DNA from: Verrucomicrobiaceae bacterium
Lineage (GTDB): Bacteria > Verrucomicrobiota > Verrucomicrobiia > Verrucomicrobiales > Verrucomicrobiaceae
NCBI GenBank assembly: GCA_027484445.1
Contig: JAIXSY010000029.1
Coordinates: 21,145-85,144, forward strand
Direction of reading: 5' to 3'
DNA length: 64,000 bases
The notes under the pieces were generated by a model. The model was not told where the DNA came from and did no database searches. It saw only the letters and a program-made list of their open reading frames with translations. Shown piece after piece: positions 27,901-37,104 of this stretch (within the stretch, counting starts at the first letter, position 1; each line of letters opens with the position of its first letter). The position numbers were made by a program, and so were the translations under genes.

Positions 27901-27922
27901 CCAGAGCCATCCTTGGCTCTGG
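27901..27922. promoter_or_regulatory. perfect hairpin between nuoI and nuoJ
   Basis: CCAGAGCCA-TCCT-TGGCTCTGG: a 9-bp perfect stem with a 4-nt loop. No T-run follows, so it is not a classical terminator. It could stabilise or process the nuo mRNA, or act as a partial attenuator. Confidence 0.6.
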
Positions 27923-27974
27923 ATTTCTATTCTGTTCTTCCGACCTCGTGATTGACTCCTAATCTTCGATTCTC

Positions 27975-28571
27975 GTGCCTCCGCTCCTGTTTTATCTTTT
28001 TGCCCTGATCACACTCGGCTTTGGCCTGAATGTGGTCATCGCACGCAATCCAGTCACCAGCGCTCTTTCCTTGGCGGTAAGCTTTGTCGGTCTCGCTGCT
28101 TTGTTTTTGAGTTTGGACGCTTACTTCATTGGCACCCTACAAGTGCTGGTTTATGCCGGTGCAGTGATGGTTCTTTTCCTGTTCATCATCATGCTGATGG
28201 ACATCAAATCTGAAGTTTTGGGCGGAAAAGCCAACATAGCTGCCATCGCCGCCGGAGTTCTGGTCGCCGCCATCCTGGCCTTGCAAGTCGCAACCATCTC
28301 CAATCAACTCCCCCATTCACAAGACACCACCGAAACAGCATCCCTCAATCTGTCGGATGCTGCGAAATCCTGGGAAGCTCGTGGTAAACAAAATCTGCCT
28401 ACCATCTCCCGGGACTTGAAGGAAGGCACTCTTCCCGATGCCAAACTGATGGGAGAAACGCTTTTTTCCAAATATGCCTTCCATCTACAGCTGGTCGGAC
28501 TGCTGCTGCTCGTGGGAACCGTTGGGGTGGTGGCTCTGAGCAAACGCGACAAGGAGGTGAGCCCGTCATGA
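27975..28571 (+). CDS. nuoJ: NADH-quinone oxidoreductase subunit J
   Basis: Membrane subunit of complex I, 198 residues, GTG start. It shows [20 protein letters not shown], then [20 protein letters not shown] and FIIMLMD, the family core containing the pi-bulge helix. A hydrophilic stretch of about 55 residues ([19 protein letters not shown] onward) lies between helices 4 and 5. It overlaps nuoK by 4 nt (ATGA), so the two are translationally coupled. Confidence 0.95.
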   Translation: MPPLLFYLFALITLGFGLNVVIARNPVTSALSLAVSFVGLAALFLSLDAYFIGTLQVLVYAGAVMVLFLFIIMLMDIKSEVLGGKANIAAIAAGVLVAAILALQVATISNQLPHSQDTTETASLNLSDAAKSWEARGKQNLPTISRDLKEGTLPDAKLMGETLFSKYAFHLQLVGLLLLVGTVGVVALSKRDKEVSPS

Positions 28572-28885
28572 TTACCCTAAATCATTACCTGATTGTCAGT
28601 GGCATCTTGTTCAGCCTAGGGCTGGCAGGGGTGATCGCCCGTCGCAACATTCTCATCATCTTCATGTGCCTGGAAATGATGTTGAGCGCGGCCAATCTCG
28701 CGCTGGTGGCCTTTTCCCGATTCAACCTGACTCAAGGGCTGCCGGATTACACGGCTCAAGCTCTTGTTTTCTTTACCATCACAGTCGCAGCGGCTGAAGT
28801 TGCCGTTGGATTGGCCATCATCGTTGCTTTGTTCCGCACCAAGCAAAGCGTCGAGGTGGAAGCCGTCACCAAACTCCAAGGTTAA
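28568..28885 (+). CDS. nuoK: NADH-quinone oxidoreductase subunit K
   Basis: A 105-residue, three-helix membrane subunit of complex I related to MrpC. Motifs: [38 protein letters not shown] (conserved glutamate in helix 2) and [20 protein letters not shown] (second glutamate). Both proton-path glutamates are present. Coupled to nuoJ by a 4-nt overlap. Confidence 0.97.
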   Translation: MITLNHYLIVSGILFSLGLAGVIARRNILIIFMCLEMMLSAANLALVAFSRFNLTQGLPDYTAQALVFFTITVAAAEVAVGLAIIVALFRTKQSVEVEAVTKLQG

Positions 28886-28917
28886 TCTGCGAGAGAACTG
28901 CAAACTGAGACAAACCC

Positions 28918-30828
28918 ATGCCCGAAACGGAAACCACCTCCGCAGGTCTGCCCACCTTACTGCTGCTGCTGCCGTTGCTCTCAGCACTGGTGATTTTGCT
29001 CGCACATCGCGTGTTGAAAGGGGCCTGCGTTGCGATTTCGCTGCTCTCGGCAGCGATTTGCTTTCTCATCAGCCTGATGTTGCTCGGCACAAAGGACGCT
29101 GCGCCTATTTTGCTGCCTTTCCTTGAAGTGGGTAAGTTCAAGATCGCCATTGATGCCATCATTGACCAGCAGAGCCGAGGCATGATGTTCATCGTCACCT
29201 CCATCGGCTTCTTTGTGCACCTCTTTTCCGTTGGCTACATGAAGGAAGATGAAGCCAAGGAGCGCTTCTTCGGTTCTCTGTCCTTGTTCATGTTCTCCAT
29301 GACCGGCATCGTGCTCGCTGGAAACCTTGTGATGATGTTCATCTTTTGGGAATTGGTGGGTTTGAGTTCCTATCTTCTCATTGGCCATTGGTTCGAGAAA
29401 GCCAGTGCGGCTGAGGCTTCCAAGAAAGCTTTCCTCACCAACCGCATCGGTGACTTTGGTTTCATGATTGGCATTCTGATGCTCTTTTCAGCAAATCATG
29501 GCGATGTCAGTTTCGCGGGATTGAAAGAGAGTTTCGCGATGGGGCCTCTGCATGACGCAGCAAAGACTCACACGGTCTTTTTCATGATCGCTGCGCTTGG
29601 GATTTTCATGGGGGCTGTTGGAAAAAGTGCGCAGTTTCCTCTGCATGTCTGGCTACCTGATGCCATGGAAGGCCCCACGCCTGTTTCTGCGCTCATTCAC
29701 GCAGCGACCATGGTGGCTGCCGGAGTTTACATGCTCGTGCGTTGCGCCTTTGTCATCGAAGCCTCACCGGACGCGGCCACGGCCATTGCCTGGATCGGCG
29801 GTCTGACGGCGCTGATGGCTGCATTGATTGCGACTCAGCAGAATGACATCAAGCGAGTGTTGGCCTACTCAACCCTGTCTCAATTGGGATACATGGTCAT
29901 GGCCGTGGGCCTAGTCGCGATGCAAGCTCTGGGACAGCATGACGCTGCCGCTCCAGGACATCCCGCCATGTTCCATCTTTACACGCATGCTTTCTTCAAA
30001 GCCATGCTGTTCCTCGGTTCGGGGGCTGTGATCTATGCCTGCCACCACGAGCAAGACATTTGGAAAATGGGGGGCCTCTCCAAGCACATGCCAGTCACGT
30101 TTGTGACTTTCTTGATCGGCACAGCTTCCCTCATGGGGGTTCCTTTCATCACGAGCGGATTCTGGAGCAAGGAAGCGATTCTGGGGGTGGCTTTTGAAGT
30201 GAAAGGCGCTTCCCCTCTCTTTTGGATCGGAGTTGCGACAGCACTCCTCACTTCTTTCTACATGACGCGGATGTTTGTGATTGCCTTCCTGGGCAAGCCT
30301 CGCTCTGAGCATGCCCATCATGCGGTGGAGGCGCCCATCGTCATGATTTTGCCGTTGCTGGCATTGGCCATTTTGACAGCGATTTCTCCTTGGGGCTGGG
30401 CAGCCAAGATGTTCCAGGCCATGAAGCCTGACCATGCTGAAACGCATCCGACGGTGATGATTGCTTCCATCGCGGCACTCGTGATCGGTACGGGTCTGGG
30501 TTTCTTCTTGTACAAAGGCAAGGCGCAAGATCCTCTGGCCTCGAAGCGGCTCTTCAAGATCTTCGCGAACAAATTCTATTTCGATGAGATTTACGCTGTC
30601 TTGGTGAAAGTGCTCCAGGATGGTTTGGCTTGGTTGGTCAGCGGGCTGGAGCGCGTCTTTGTGGATGGTCTCGTTGCTAGGCTGCCTGCGTTTGCCGCTC
30701 GCCGCATCGGCTCTGCCTCTCGCCTGCTCACCTCGGGTCATTTGCAGGCTTACACCTTCCTGCTTGGTGCAGGCCTGCTGCTCGTCATTTACCTCGTTGT
30801 GTTTGTTCTGCCCCAGATGGGGCACTGA
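28918..30828 (+). CDS. nuoL: NADH-quinone oxidoreductase subunit L
   Basis: Distal antiporter-like proton-pumping subunit, 636 residues. It shows MFIFWELVGLSSYLLIGHWF (key glutamate), GKSAQFPLHVWLPDAMEGPT, HAATMVAAGVYMLVR, NDIKRVLAYSTLSQLGYM and THAFFKAMLFLGSGAVIYA. The C-terminal part has the long lateral-helix region and a final helix (YTFLLGAGLLLVIYLVVFVL). Length is typical. It is followed after 13 nt by nuoM. Confidence 0.97.
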   Translation: MPETETTSAGLPTLLLLLPLLSALVILLAHRVLKGACVAISLLSAAICFLISLMLLGTKDAAPILLPFLEVGKFKIAIDAIIDQQSRGMMFIVTSIGFFVHLFSVGYMKEDEAKERFFGSLSLFMFSMTGIVLAGNLVMMFIFWELVGLSSYLLIGHWFEKASAAEASKKAFLTNRIGDFGFMIGILMLFSANHGDVSFAGLKESFAMGPLHDAAKTHTVFFMIAALGIFMGAVGKSAQFPLHVWLPDAMEGPTPVSALIHAATMVAAGVYMLVRCAFVIEASPDAATAIAWIGGLTALMAALIATQQNDIKRVLAYSTLSQLGYMVMAVGLVAMQALGQHDAAAPGHPAMFHLYTHAFFKAMLFLGSGAVIYACHHEQDIWKMGGLSKHMPVTFVTFLIGTASLMGVPFITSGFWSKEAILGVAFEVKGASPLFWIGVATALLTSFYMTRMFVIAFLGKPRSEHAHHAVEAPIVMILPLLALAILTAISPWGWAAKMFQAMKPDHAETHPTVMIASIAALVIGTGLGFFLYKGKAQDPLASKRLFKIFANKFYFDEIYAVLVKVLQDGLAWLVSGLERVFVDGLVARLPAFAARRIGSASRLLTSGHLQAYTFLLGAGLLLVIYLVVFVLPQMGH

Positions 30829-30841
30829 TCCTTTCCACGGA

Positions 30842-32386
30842 ATGAGTCCTCTCGAAATCGTCATCCTCTTGCCCCTGTTGGCTGCACTTGCGGTCGGTCT
30901 GGGTGCTCCTGTTCGCGTCTTCTCGGTGGGAAGCGCTTTGGTCAATCTGGGGCTCGTCGTGGGGCTCGTGTGGAACTTCAGCACGACTGGAGCCGACAAA
31001 GCGGGATACGCTTACGTCAGCTCGCGCACGGTCCTAGAAAATCCAGCGATTGCTTTCGCGGTCGGTGCTGATGGCGTGTCTTTGATTTTAGCTTTGCTGA
31101 CCGTTCTAGTCGCTTTGGCTGCCGTCTGGCAAATCAGCGCGGAGAAGCCGCTCATGTATCATGTGGCTTCTCAACTCATCGCAGCTGGAGCGTTGGGCGC
31201 ATTTCTCTGCACAGACGTCTTTTTCCTCTACGCCTTCCATGAATTGGCGCTGATTCCCACACTTCTCATGATTGCCCTTCACGGTCATGGTGACGAAGAG
31301 CATCGCAAAGCAGTGGCTTGGAAAACGACGGTTTATCTCGGTGCAGGAAGCTTGATTTTGCTCGCAGGTCTCGCCTGGATGGTTCTCGAATACAGCGGTG
31401 GTGAAAAGCTCACTTTTGACCTCACGGCCCTCAAGGCCCAGGCCGCAGCCACGCCGCTTCCTCTCGAAAAACAGGCATCCATCGCTTTCGTTTTGCTCTT
31501 GGGATTTGGCACCCTTGTCAGTTTGTTCCCACTCCATTCTTGGGCAGCGCCTGCTTACGCGGCGGCACCGACTCCTGTCGCGATGCTGCACAGTGGCGTG
31601 CTCAAGAAGTTTGGTCTTTACGGTCTTTTCCGCATTGCCCTTCCCTTGTTGCCACAGGGCTTTCAGCAGCCATGGGTGCATCAAGCGCTGCTTTACATGT
31701 TGCTCGGCAACATCCTCATCATGGGGTTGGTGACCATCCATCAAAAGCGGTTGGATGATGTGCTCGCAAACTCTTCCGTCATGCACATGGGCTATATTTT
31801 CTTGGGCCTTGCTGCAGGCACGGAGGTTGCCCTGCGTGGCGCAGTTCTTCTCATGTTCGCGCACGGCATCAGTATCGCGCTACTCTTCAGTCTTGCCGGA
31901 CGCTTGCGCAGTCAGCTTGGCACCCTGGAGCTGGCAAAACTCGGCGGCTTGGGCTCCCATGCTCCTGCTTTTACCGTGCTCTTTGCGTTTGGTGCTTTTG
32001 CTTCCATCGGATTGCCTGGACTGGCCAACTTTGCGGGTGAGGTCATGGTGTTCATCGGTAGTTTCCAAACTTTCGGAGCTGCCCCTTTCACTCCACTTCA
32101 ATGGGCTGTGGTCTTGGCCCTTTGGGGAGTGGTGATGTCTGCCGTTTACATGCTGCGTGCTTACCGTGGAATCTTTCAAGGTAGCGCGAATGCAGGTCTG
32201 TTCATGACGGATCCCGCTTTTGGTCAGCGTCTTCCCCTCATCCTTCTAGCTGCCGTCTTGCTGATCGCAGGTTGTTGTCCTTGGCTTCTGTTAGGATTGA
32301 TGAAGACGGACCTCGCCTCGGTGGTCGAGACCGCAAGCACCGCTATTCAGGAGGCTGCCAAGGCCGCACCTTCCGCATCTCACTGA
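30842..32386 (+). CDS. nuoM: NADH-quinone oxidoreductase subunit M
   Basis: Antiporter-like proton-pumping subunit, 514 residues. Motifs: GADGVSLILALLTVLVAL, FFLYAFHELALIPTLLMIAL (proton-path glutamate), FPLHSWAAPAYAAAPTPVAM, LHSGVLKKFGLYGLFRIALP and a MHMGYIFLGLAAGTE helix. The start at 30842 (MSPLEIVILLPL) lies just after the nuoL stop; the open frame upstream is inside nuoL. The PLHSWAAPAYAAAPTPV block differs a little from the usual LPDAHTEAPT form. Confidence 0.96.
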   Translation: MSPLEIVILLPLLAALAVGLGAPVRVFSVGSALVNLGLVVGLVWNFSTTGADKAGYAYVSSRTVLENPAIAFAVGADGVSLILALLTVLVALAAVWQISAEKPLMYHVASQLIAAGALGAFLCTDVFFLYAFHELALIPTLLMIALHGHGDEEHRKAVAWKTTVYLGAGSLILLAGLAWMVLEYSGGEKLTFDLTALKAQAAATPLPLEKQASIAFVLLLGFGTLVSLFPLHSWAAPAYAAAPTPVAMLHSGVLKKFGLYGLFRIALPLLPQGFQQPWVHQALLYMLLGNILIMGLVTIHQKRLDDVLANSSVMHMGYIFLGLAAGTEVALRGAVLLMFAHGISIALLFSLAGRLRSQLGTLELAKLGGLGSHAPAFTVLFAFGAFASIGLPGLANFAGEVMVFIGSFQTFGAAPFTPLQWAVVLALWGVVMSAVYMLRAYRGIFQGSANAGLFMTDPAFGQRLPLILLAAVLLIAGCCPWLLLGLMKTDLASVVETASTAIQEAAKAAPSASH

Positions 32387-32396
32387 TTTTCTCCCC

Positions 32397-33878
32397 ATGT
32401 CTGTTTTCACCCTCGAAGCCTTCCTCGCCATCCTTGGCCTGTTGTTGCTTATCGTTGAGGCTTTTGCCCCTCAGGTCAGTCGCCGCGCCATCGCGGCGGT
32501 GAGTCTGGCTGGCACTGCGACGGCCTTGGTTCTTTTTTTGACAGTTGTTAGCCACGCCCCCGACAGCCTTCCTTCTTTTTGCATCCCCTGGATGCGCTTG
32601 GATTCTCTCGCCTTGTTCTACAAAGGCTTCTTCCTCGTCACCACTTTGTTCGTCCTCTGGCTGACCTCCGAGTGTTCGTCTTATCTCACCAAATACACGC
32701 TCGAGGGAAGAATGAGCGAAATGTACAGCCTACCTCTCATTGTCTGTGCCGGCATGATGTGGATGGCCAGTGCTCAAGACCTCGTGACGGTGTTTGTCGC
32801 TCTCGAACTCGTGACGGTTTCCTTTTACGTTCTGGTGGCTTTCGCTCGAAAAAGCACCCTCGCTTTGGAGGCAGGTGTCAAGTATCTCATTCTAGGTGCA
32901 TTGAGCACAGGCGTTTTGGTCTTTGGCATCGCTTGGGTCTATGGCACGACGGGTTCGCTGAGTTTTGATGGCATTGCTCAAGCCTTGACCCGCCCTGAAC
33001 TCAGCAAAGGACCGGTGCTCTTGGGCGCAGCTTTCCTCCTCGCAGGTCTTGGGTTCAAGGTTGCCGCTGCTCCCTTCCAAAGCTGGGTGCCCGATGTCTA
33101 TCAGGGAGCTCCCATTCCAGTGACGACCTTCCTTTCGGTTGGTTCCAAAGCTGCAGGTTTTGTGGTTCTCACCCGCACCGTGGATGCTTTGCTGGTCGAA
33201 CATTCTGCAGTGGGGCCTGAAGTGAAAGGTTTGTTGCTCATCCTGGGCGCATTGACGGTCTTGCTAGGCAGTCTGCCAGCAATATTCCAGCAGAGTGTGA
33301 AGCGCATGCTTGGTTATTCTAGCATCAGCCACGCGGGCTATTTGCTGTTGGCTTTGGCATGTGTCGGTTCCACGCGCAGCGGGTTGAATTCAAGCGGCGT
33401 GGTGGCCTTCTACCTTGCGACTTATCTGCCCATGACCATTCTCGGTTTCCTGGTTTTGGCCTTGCTCCGCGTCCAGGGGGGAGGCGAGGACATCCGCGAC
33501 TTTCGCGGTTTGGCCAAACGCAGTCCGTTTCTGGCCTTCATCATGACCCTTTCTCTCGCCAGCTTGGCAGGCCTTCCTTTGACCGCCGGTTTCATGGGCA
33601 AGCTCTTTGTCTTCATCGGACTGGTGGATCAGGCCTACTGGGGTGCTCTCGTTTGCGCTGCTATAGGTGCCGCAGCTGGGTTTTACTATTACTTCCGAGC
33701 CATCGTCTCCATGTACAGCTCGGAAGCAAGTCCTCAGGAGCCAATCCAAGTGACATTGCCCACGCGGGTCGCTGCCTTGGGGCTTGCAACGGCCATCATC
33801 GTCTTGGGCTTGTATCCCAAGCCTTTGCAGCAAATCCTGAGCCAGTCCACCGAAGTCGCGGTCAAGGCTTCTCACTAA
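32397..33878 (+). CDS. nuoN: NADH-quinone oxidoreductase subunit N
   Basis: Third antiporter-like subunit, 493 residues, last gene of the operon. It shows LVTVFVALELVTVSFYVLVA, LEAGVKYLILGALSTGVLVF, GLGFKVAAAPFQSWVPDVYQ then GAPIPVTTFLSVGSKAAGF, KRMLGYSSISHAGYLLLA and SLAGLPLTAGFMGKLFVF. It follows nuoM after 10 nt. No terminator is visible; the next 500 nt hold gene fragments. Confidence 0.97.
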   Translation: MSVFTLEAFLAILGLLLLIVEAFAPQVSRRAIAAVSLAGTATALVLFLTVVSHAPDSLPSFCIPWMRLDSLALFYKGFFLVTTLFVLWLTSECSSYLTKYTLEGRMSEMYSLPLIVCAGMMWMASAQDLVTVFVALELVTVSFYVLVAFARKSTLALEAGVKYLILGALSTGVLVFGIAWVYGTTGSLSFDGIAQALTRPELSKGPVLLGAAFLLAGLGFKVAAAPFQSWVPDVYQGAPIPVTTFLSVGSKAAGFVVLTRTVDALLVEHSAVGPEVKGLLLILGALTVLLGSLPAIFQQSVKRMLGYSSISHAGYLLLALACVGSTRSGLNSSGVVAFYLATYLPMTILGFLVLALLRVQGGGEDIRDFRGLAKRSPFLAFIMTLSLASLAGLPLTAGFMGKLFVFIGLVDQAYWGALVCAAIGAAAGFYYYFRAIVSMYSSEASPQEPIQVTLPTRVAALGLATAIIVLGLYPKPLQQILSQSTEVAVKASH

Positions 33879-33967
33879 GCAGTCAATCCAGCCTTGGTTT
33901 GTTTCAAAGGCCTTCGAAACTGGTTGGTGAGTGGGCCAAGAACTTGGGAAGCTCATCATCCCGTTTT

Positions 33968-34085
33968 CATCATTCGCTTCTTTCTTCGGCCAGTCGGTGC
34001 TGACGAACTCCACTCGGCAGCCATGGCTTTGTTCACGGGGCATCGGGTGCCAGTGTCGCAGCCCTGGCCGGTGACCTACTTCACC
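33968..34085 (-). pseudogene. decayed copy of the fdhA 3' end
   Basis: On the minus strand this stretch encodes VTGQGCDTGTRCPVNKAMAA, then after a one-base loss EFVSTDWPKK. That matches the C-terminus of the intact fdhA (VTGQGCDADTLCPEYKVVAA, VEFVSAGKPKK) at 42629-42746. DNA identity looks to be about 80 per cent by eye. It lies on the far side of the restriction-modification island from intact fdhA, in the same orientation. Confidence 0.85.
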
Positions 34086-34087
34086 CC

Positions 34088-34141
34088 GGATTTCGCCATT
34101 CCCAGTAAGCGGCGCATTCCTGCCCCGTGGAACTTCGGCAT
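34088..34141. repeat. palindromic element E2, degraded copy 2
   Basis: Read on the minus strand, GAAGTTCCACGGGGCAGGA, ATGCGCCG and GGCGAAATCC follow the same order as the element at 21678-21728. It sits at the point where the fdhA remnant loses similarity (after ATGGTGAAC), so it probably inserted into the remnant. Confidence 0.65.
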
Positions 34142-34157
34142 CCAGGTTCACCATGGC

Positions 34158-34367
34158 TTACGGGAAAGGGATGACCTGAAGCTGCACCGCACACCGCGTC
34201 GGCATCAGTTGCCGCGCGCGCCCCAACGGCAGCAGCCCCGTCCCATGCAGGAAGTTCCCACCGAGGATCAGTGCATCCGGTTTGACCTCCTCACACAACT
34301 TCACCAGCGCCTCATCAAGCACCGCACGCTGATGCAGATCGGTAGCGATGAGGATTCGGGAGGGCAT
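34158..34367 (-). pseudogene. truncated metallophosphoesterase fragment
   Basis: The 69-codon frame begins MPSRILIATDLHQRAVLDEA and reaches ALILGGNFLHGTG. The D-x-H metal motif (DLH) is present, but the second motif GD has become GN, and the remaining two thirds of a metallophosphoesterase are missing. It is divergent from hsdM. It is a decayed remnant at the edge of the island rather than a functional enzyme. Confidence 0.65.
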
Positions 34368-34432
34368 GAATCATTCAAGACTTGAACCTGTGCTCTTTCA
34401 AGGTGTCTCTTGCCTTCACGTTGAGGCTTCGC

Positions 34433-35908
34433 ATGAATGAACGCCCCATGTTTGAACAAGCCTTCCGCAACATCGACGACGCCCTGCGCAAGGAAGCTGG
34501 CTGCGGCACCGAGCTGGACTACACCGAGCAGACCTCCTGGCTGCTCTTCCTGAAATACCTCGACGGTCTGGAGCAGGACCGCGCCACCGAGGCGGCGCTG
34601 GAGGGGAAGAAATACACCCACCTGCTGGAAAAGGACTTCCGCTGGGAGGTCTGGGCCGCGCCGAAGAAAAAGGACGGCAGCCTCGACCACGATGCCGCGC
34701 TCACCGGCGATGACCTGCGCGAGTTCGTCGATAAGAAGCTCTTCCCCTACCTCCACAGCTTCAAGCAGAAGGCCGCCGGGCCAAACACCCTCGAATACAA
34801 GATCGGCGAGATCTTCGGCGAGCTGAAAAACAAGATCACCAGCGGCTACAACCTCCGCGAGATCATCGACCACGTGGACGAGCTGCGCTTCCGCTCCCAG
34901 AGCGAGAAGCACGAGCTCAGCGCCCTCTACGAGGAAAAGATCAAGCGCATGGGCAATGCCGGGCGCAATGGCGGCGAATACTACACCCCGCGCCCGCTCA
35001 TCCGCGCCATGATCCGCGTCCTCGCGCCCAAGCTGGGCGAGACCATCTACGACGGTGCCTGCGGCAGCGCCGGGTTCCTCTGCGAGGCCGTCGATTACCT
35101 CCGCCGCGAGCATCCGCAGCGCAGCGTCGCTCAGGATCAGGCCCTGCAGGAGCGCACGCTCTACGGGAAGGAGAAAAAGTCCCTCGCCTACGTCATCGGC
35201 ATCATGAACCTCATCCTGCACGGGATCGAAGCGCCGAACCTCATCCACACGAACACGCTCACGGAAAACCTCGCCGACATCCAGGAAAAGGACCGCTACG
35301 ACATCGTGCTGGCGAATCCGCCCTTCGGCGGCAAGGAGCGGCCCGAGGTGCAGCAAAACTTCCCCATCCGCACTGGCGAGACGGCCTTCCTCTTCCTTCA
35401 GCACTTCATCAAAATCCTCCGCGCCGGTGGTCGCGCCGCCGTGGTGATCAAGAACACCTTCCTCAGCAACACCGACAACGCCTCCGTCAGCCTGCGGCGG
35501 CACCTGCTGGAGAGCTGCGATCTGCACACCGTGCTCGACTGCCCCGGCGGCACCTTCCAGGGCGCAGGCGTGAAGACCGTCGTGCTCTTCTTTGAAAAGG
35601 GCACCCGGACGCGGAAGGTCTGGTATTACCAGCTCGACCCCGGCCGCAGCCTCGGGAAGACCAACCCGCTCAATGATGCCGACCTCAGCGACTTCATCGA
35701 CCGGCAGCGGCACTTCGAGGACTCGGCGAAAAGCTGGAGCGTGGACGTCAAAGACATCGACACCACCACCTGGGACCTCTCCGTGAAAAACCCCAACGGC
35801 GGCGGCGAAGTCCAGCACCGGAGCCCGCAGGCCATCTTGGAAGAAATCGCCGCGCTGGATGCCGAAAGCGCGGAAGTGCTGGGGAACATCAGGGGGATGC
35901 TGGGATGA
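34433..35908 (+). CDS. hsdM: type I restriction-modification DNA methylase HsdM
   Basis: N6-adenine methyltransferase subunit of a type I restriction system, 491 residues. N-terminal helical HsdM domain (FRNIDDALRKEAGCGTELDY) to about residue 150, then the Rossmann MTase: NGGEYYTPRPLIRAMI, SAM motif I YDGACGSAGFLCEA near residue 208 and catalytic motif IV VLANPPFGGKER near 290. It forms an M2S modification complex with HsdS. Start choice: ATG at 34433; ATG at 34448 (MFEQAF) is equally possible. It overlaps hsdS by 4 nt and is the first gene of a seven-gene operon ending with hsdR. Confidence 0.95.
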   Translation: MNERPMFEQAFRNIDDALRKEAGCGTELDYTEQTSWLLFLKYLDGLEQDRATEAALEGKKYTHLLEKDFRWEVWAAPKKKDGSLDHDAALTGDDLREFVDKKLFPYLHSFKQKAAGPNTLEYKIGEIFGELKNKITSGYNLREIIDHVDELRFRSQSEKHELSALYEEKIKRMGNAGRNGGEYYTPRPLIRAMIRVLAPKLGETIYDGACGSAGFLCEAVDYLRREHPQRSVAQDQALQERTLYGKEKKSLAYVIGIMNLILHGIEAPNLIHTNTLTENLADIQEKDRYDIVLANPPFGGKERPEVQQNFPIRTGETAFLFLQHFIKILRAGGRAAVVIKNTFLSNTDNASVSLRRHLLESCDLHTVLDCPGGTFQGAGVKTVVLFFEKGTRTRKVWYYQLDPGRSLGKTNPLNDADLSDFIDRQRHFEDSAKSWSVDVKDIDTTTWDLSVKNPNGGGEVQHRSPQAILEEIAALDAESAEVLGNIRGMLG

Positions 35909-37101
35909 AGGTAGGCTCGCAGACCAAGAATCTCGGCGATGTATGTGATGTCGTAGGCGGCGGCACTCCGTCCAAGGACAATCCAGCGTTTTATTCTGGT
36001 GTTATTCCTTGGGCAACCGTCCGCGACATGCGGCACGAGGTCATCACAGAGACTGAGTTTCGAATCACTAAAGAAGCGGTTCATAGCAGCGCTACCAACA
36101 TAATCCCTGCGGGCAATGTGGTTATAGCGACCCGAGTTGGCTTGGGGAAAGTCTGCTTGCTCGGCCAAGACACAGCTATAAACCAAGACCTTCGTGGCAT
36201 TATCCCACACGACACGAAAGTGCTTACTGTGCGTTTTCTGTTTTGGTGGCTCAAGGCAATATCAGACACGATCATCGCGGAGGGCACCGGCGCGACAGTT
36301 CAAGGTGTGAAGCTTCCATTTGTTAAGTCATTGCGCATCCCCGTCCCCCCACTCGCCGAGCAGCAGCGGATTGTCGGCGTGCTGGACGAGGCGATGGCGG
36401 GGATCGCCACCGCCCGCGCCCACGCCGAAACGAACCTCCAAAACGCCCGCGCGCTCTTCGAAAGCCACCTCCACGCCGTCTTCACCCAGCGCGGGCCGGG
36501 GTGGGTGGAGAAGACGCTCGAAGAAGCTGCCGATTCCGACTGCTCTTTGTCCTACGGCATCGTCCAGCCCGGCGACGACGTTTCTGGTGGTCTCCCGGTC
36601 GTGCGGCCAACCGACTTAACTTCCAAGCTCATCGAACTGGATGGCTTGAAGCGAATCGACCCCAAACTGGCCTCAGGCTACCAACGCACTCAGCTCCAAG
36701 GCGGCGAACTGCTTCTCTGCGTCCGTGGAAGCACCGGAACCATCTCCGTGGCGGCTACGACATTGAAAGGAGCCAACGTCACGCGTGGAATCGTGCCCAT
36801 TCGTTTCAAGAAAGGCCTCCTCGCGCCCGAATTCGGTTACTACCTCATGAAGTCGGCAGCGGTTCAGGATCAGATTCGGGCCAAAACCTACGGGGCTGCT
36901 TTGATGCAGATCAACATTCGAGACCTGCGCAACCTGTCCCTGTCATTTCCGCCTTTGGCAGAACAACAGCCCATGGCAGCCCAGCTCGACGCCCTGTCCG
37001 CCGAAACCCAGCGCCTCGCGGCGCTCTACGAGCGGAAGCTGGCGGCGCTGGAGGAGCTGAAGAAGAGCCTGCTGCATCAGGCGTTTGCCGGAGAACTTTG
37101 A
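35905..37101 (+). CDS. hsdS: type I restriction-modification specificity subunit HsdS
   Basis: DNA-recognition subunit, 398 residues, two target-recognition domains. TRD1 begins KNLGDVCDVVGGGTPSKDNP and ends with the conserved IPVPPLAEQQRIVGVLDEAM followed by a coiled linker to about residue 190. TRD2 begins WVEKTLEEAADSDCSLSYGI and ends SLSFPPLAEQQPMAAQLDAL plus a second coiled coil. The two PPLAEQQ repeats are the usual HsdS arm repeats. TRD1 is more A/T-rich at DNA level than its surroundings, consistent with domain swapping. Confidence 0.93.
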   Translation: MKVGSQTKNLGDVCDVVGGGTPSKDNPAFYSGVIPWATVRDMRHEVITETEFRITKEAVHSSATNIIPAGNVVIATRVGLGKVCLLGQDTAINQDLRGIIPHDTKVLTVRFLFWWLKAISDTIIAEGTGATVQGVKLPFVKSLRIPVPPLAEQQRIVGVLDEAMAGIATARAHAETNLQNARALFESHLHAVFTQRGPGWVEKTLEEAADSDCSLSYGIVQPGDDVSGGLPVVRPTDLTSKLIELDGLKRIDPKLASGYQRTQLQGGELLLCVRGSTGTISVAATTLKGANVTRGIVPIRFKKGLLAPEFGYYLMKSAAVQDQIRAKTYGAALMQINIRDLRNLSLSFPPLAEQQPMAAQLDALSAETQRLAALYERKLAALEELKKSLLHQAFAGEL

Positions 37102-37104
37102 ATC

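Noticed and set aside
34301..35818. 505-codon frame antisense to hsdM
   Set aside because: Shadow of hsdM; the forward frame has the SAM and NPPF motifs.
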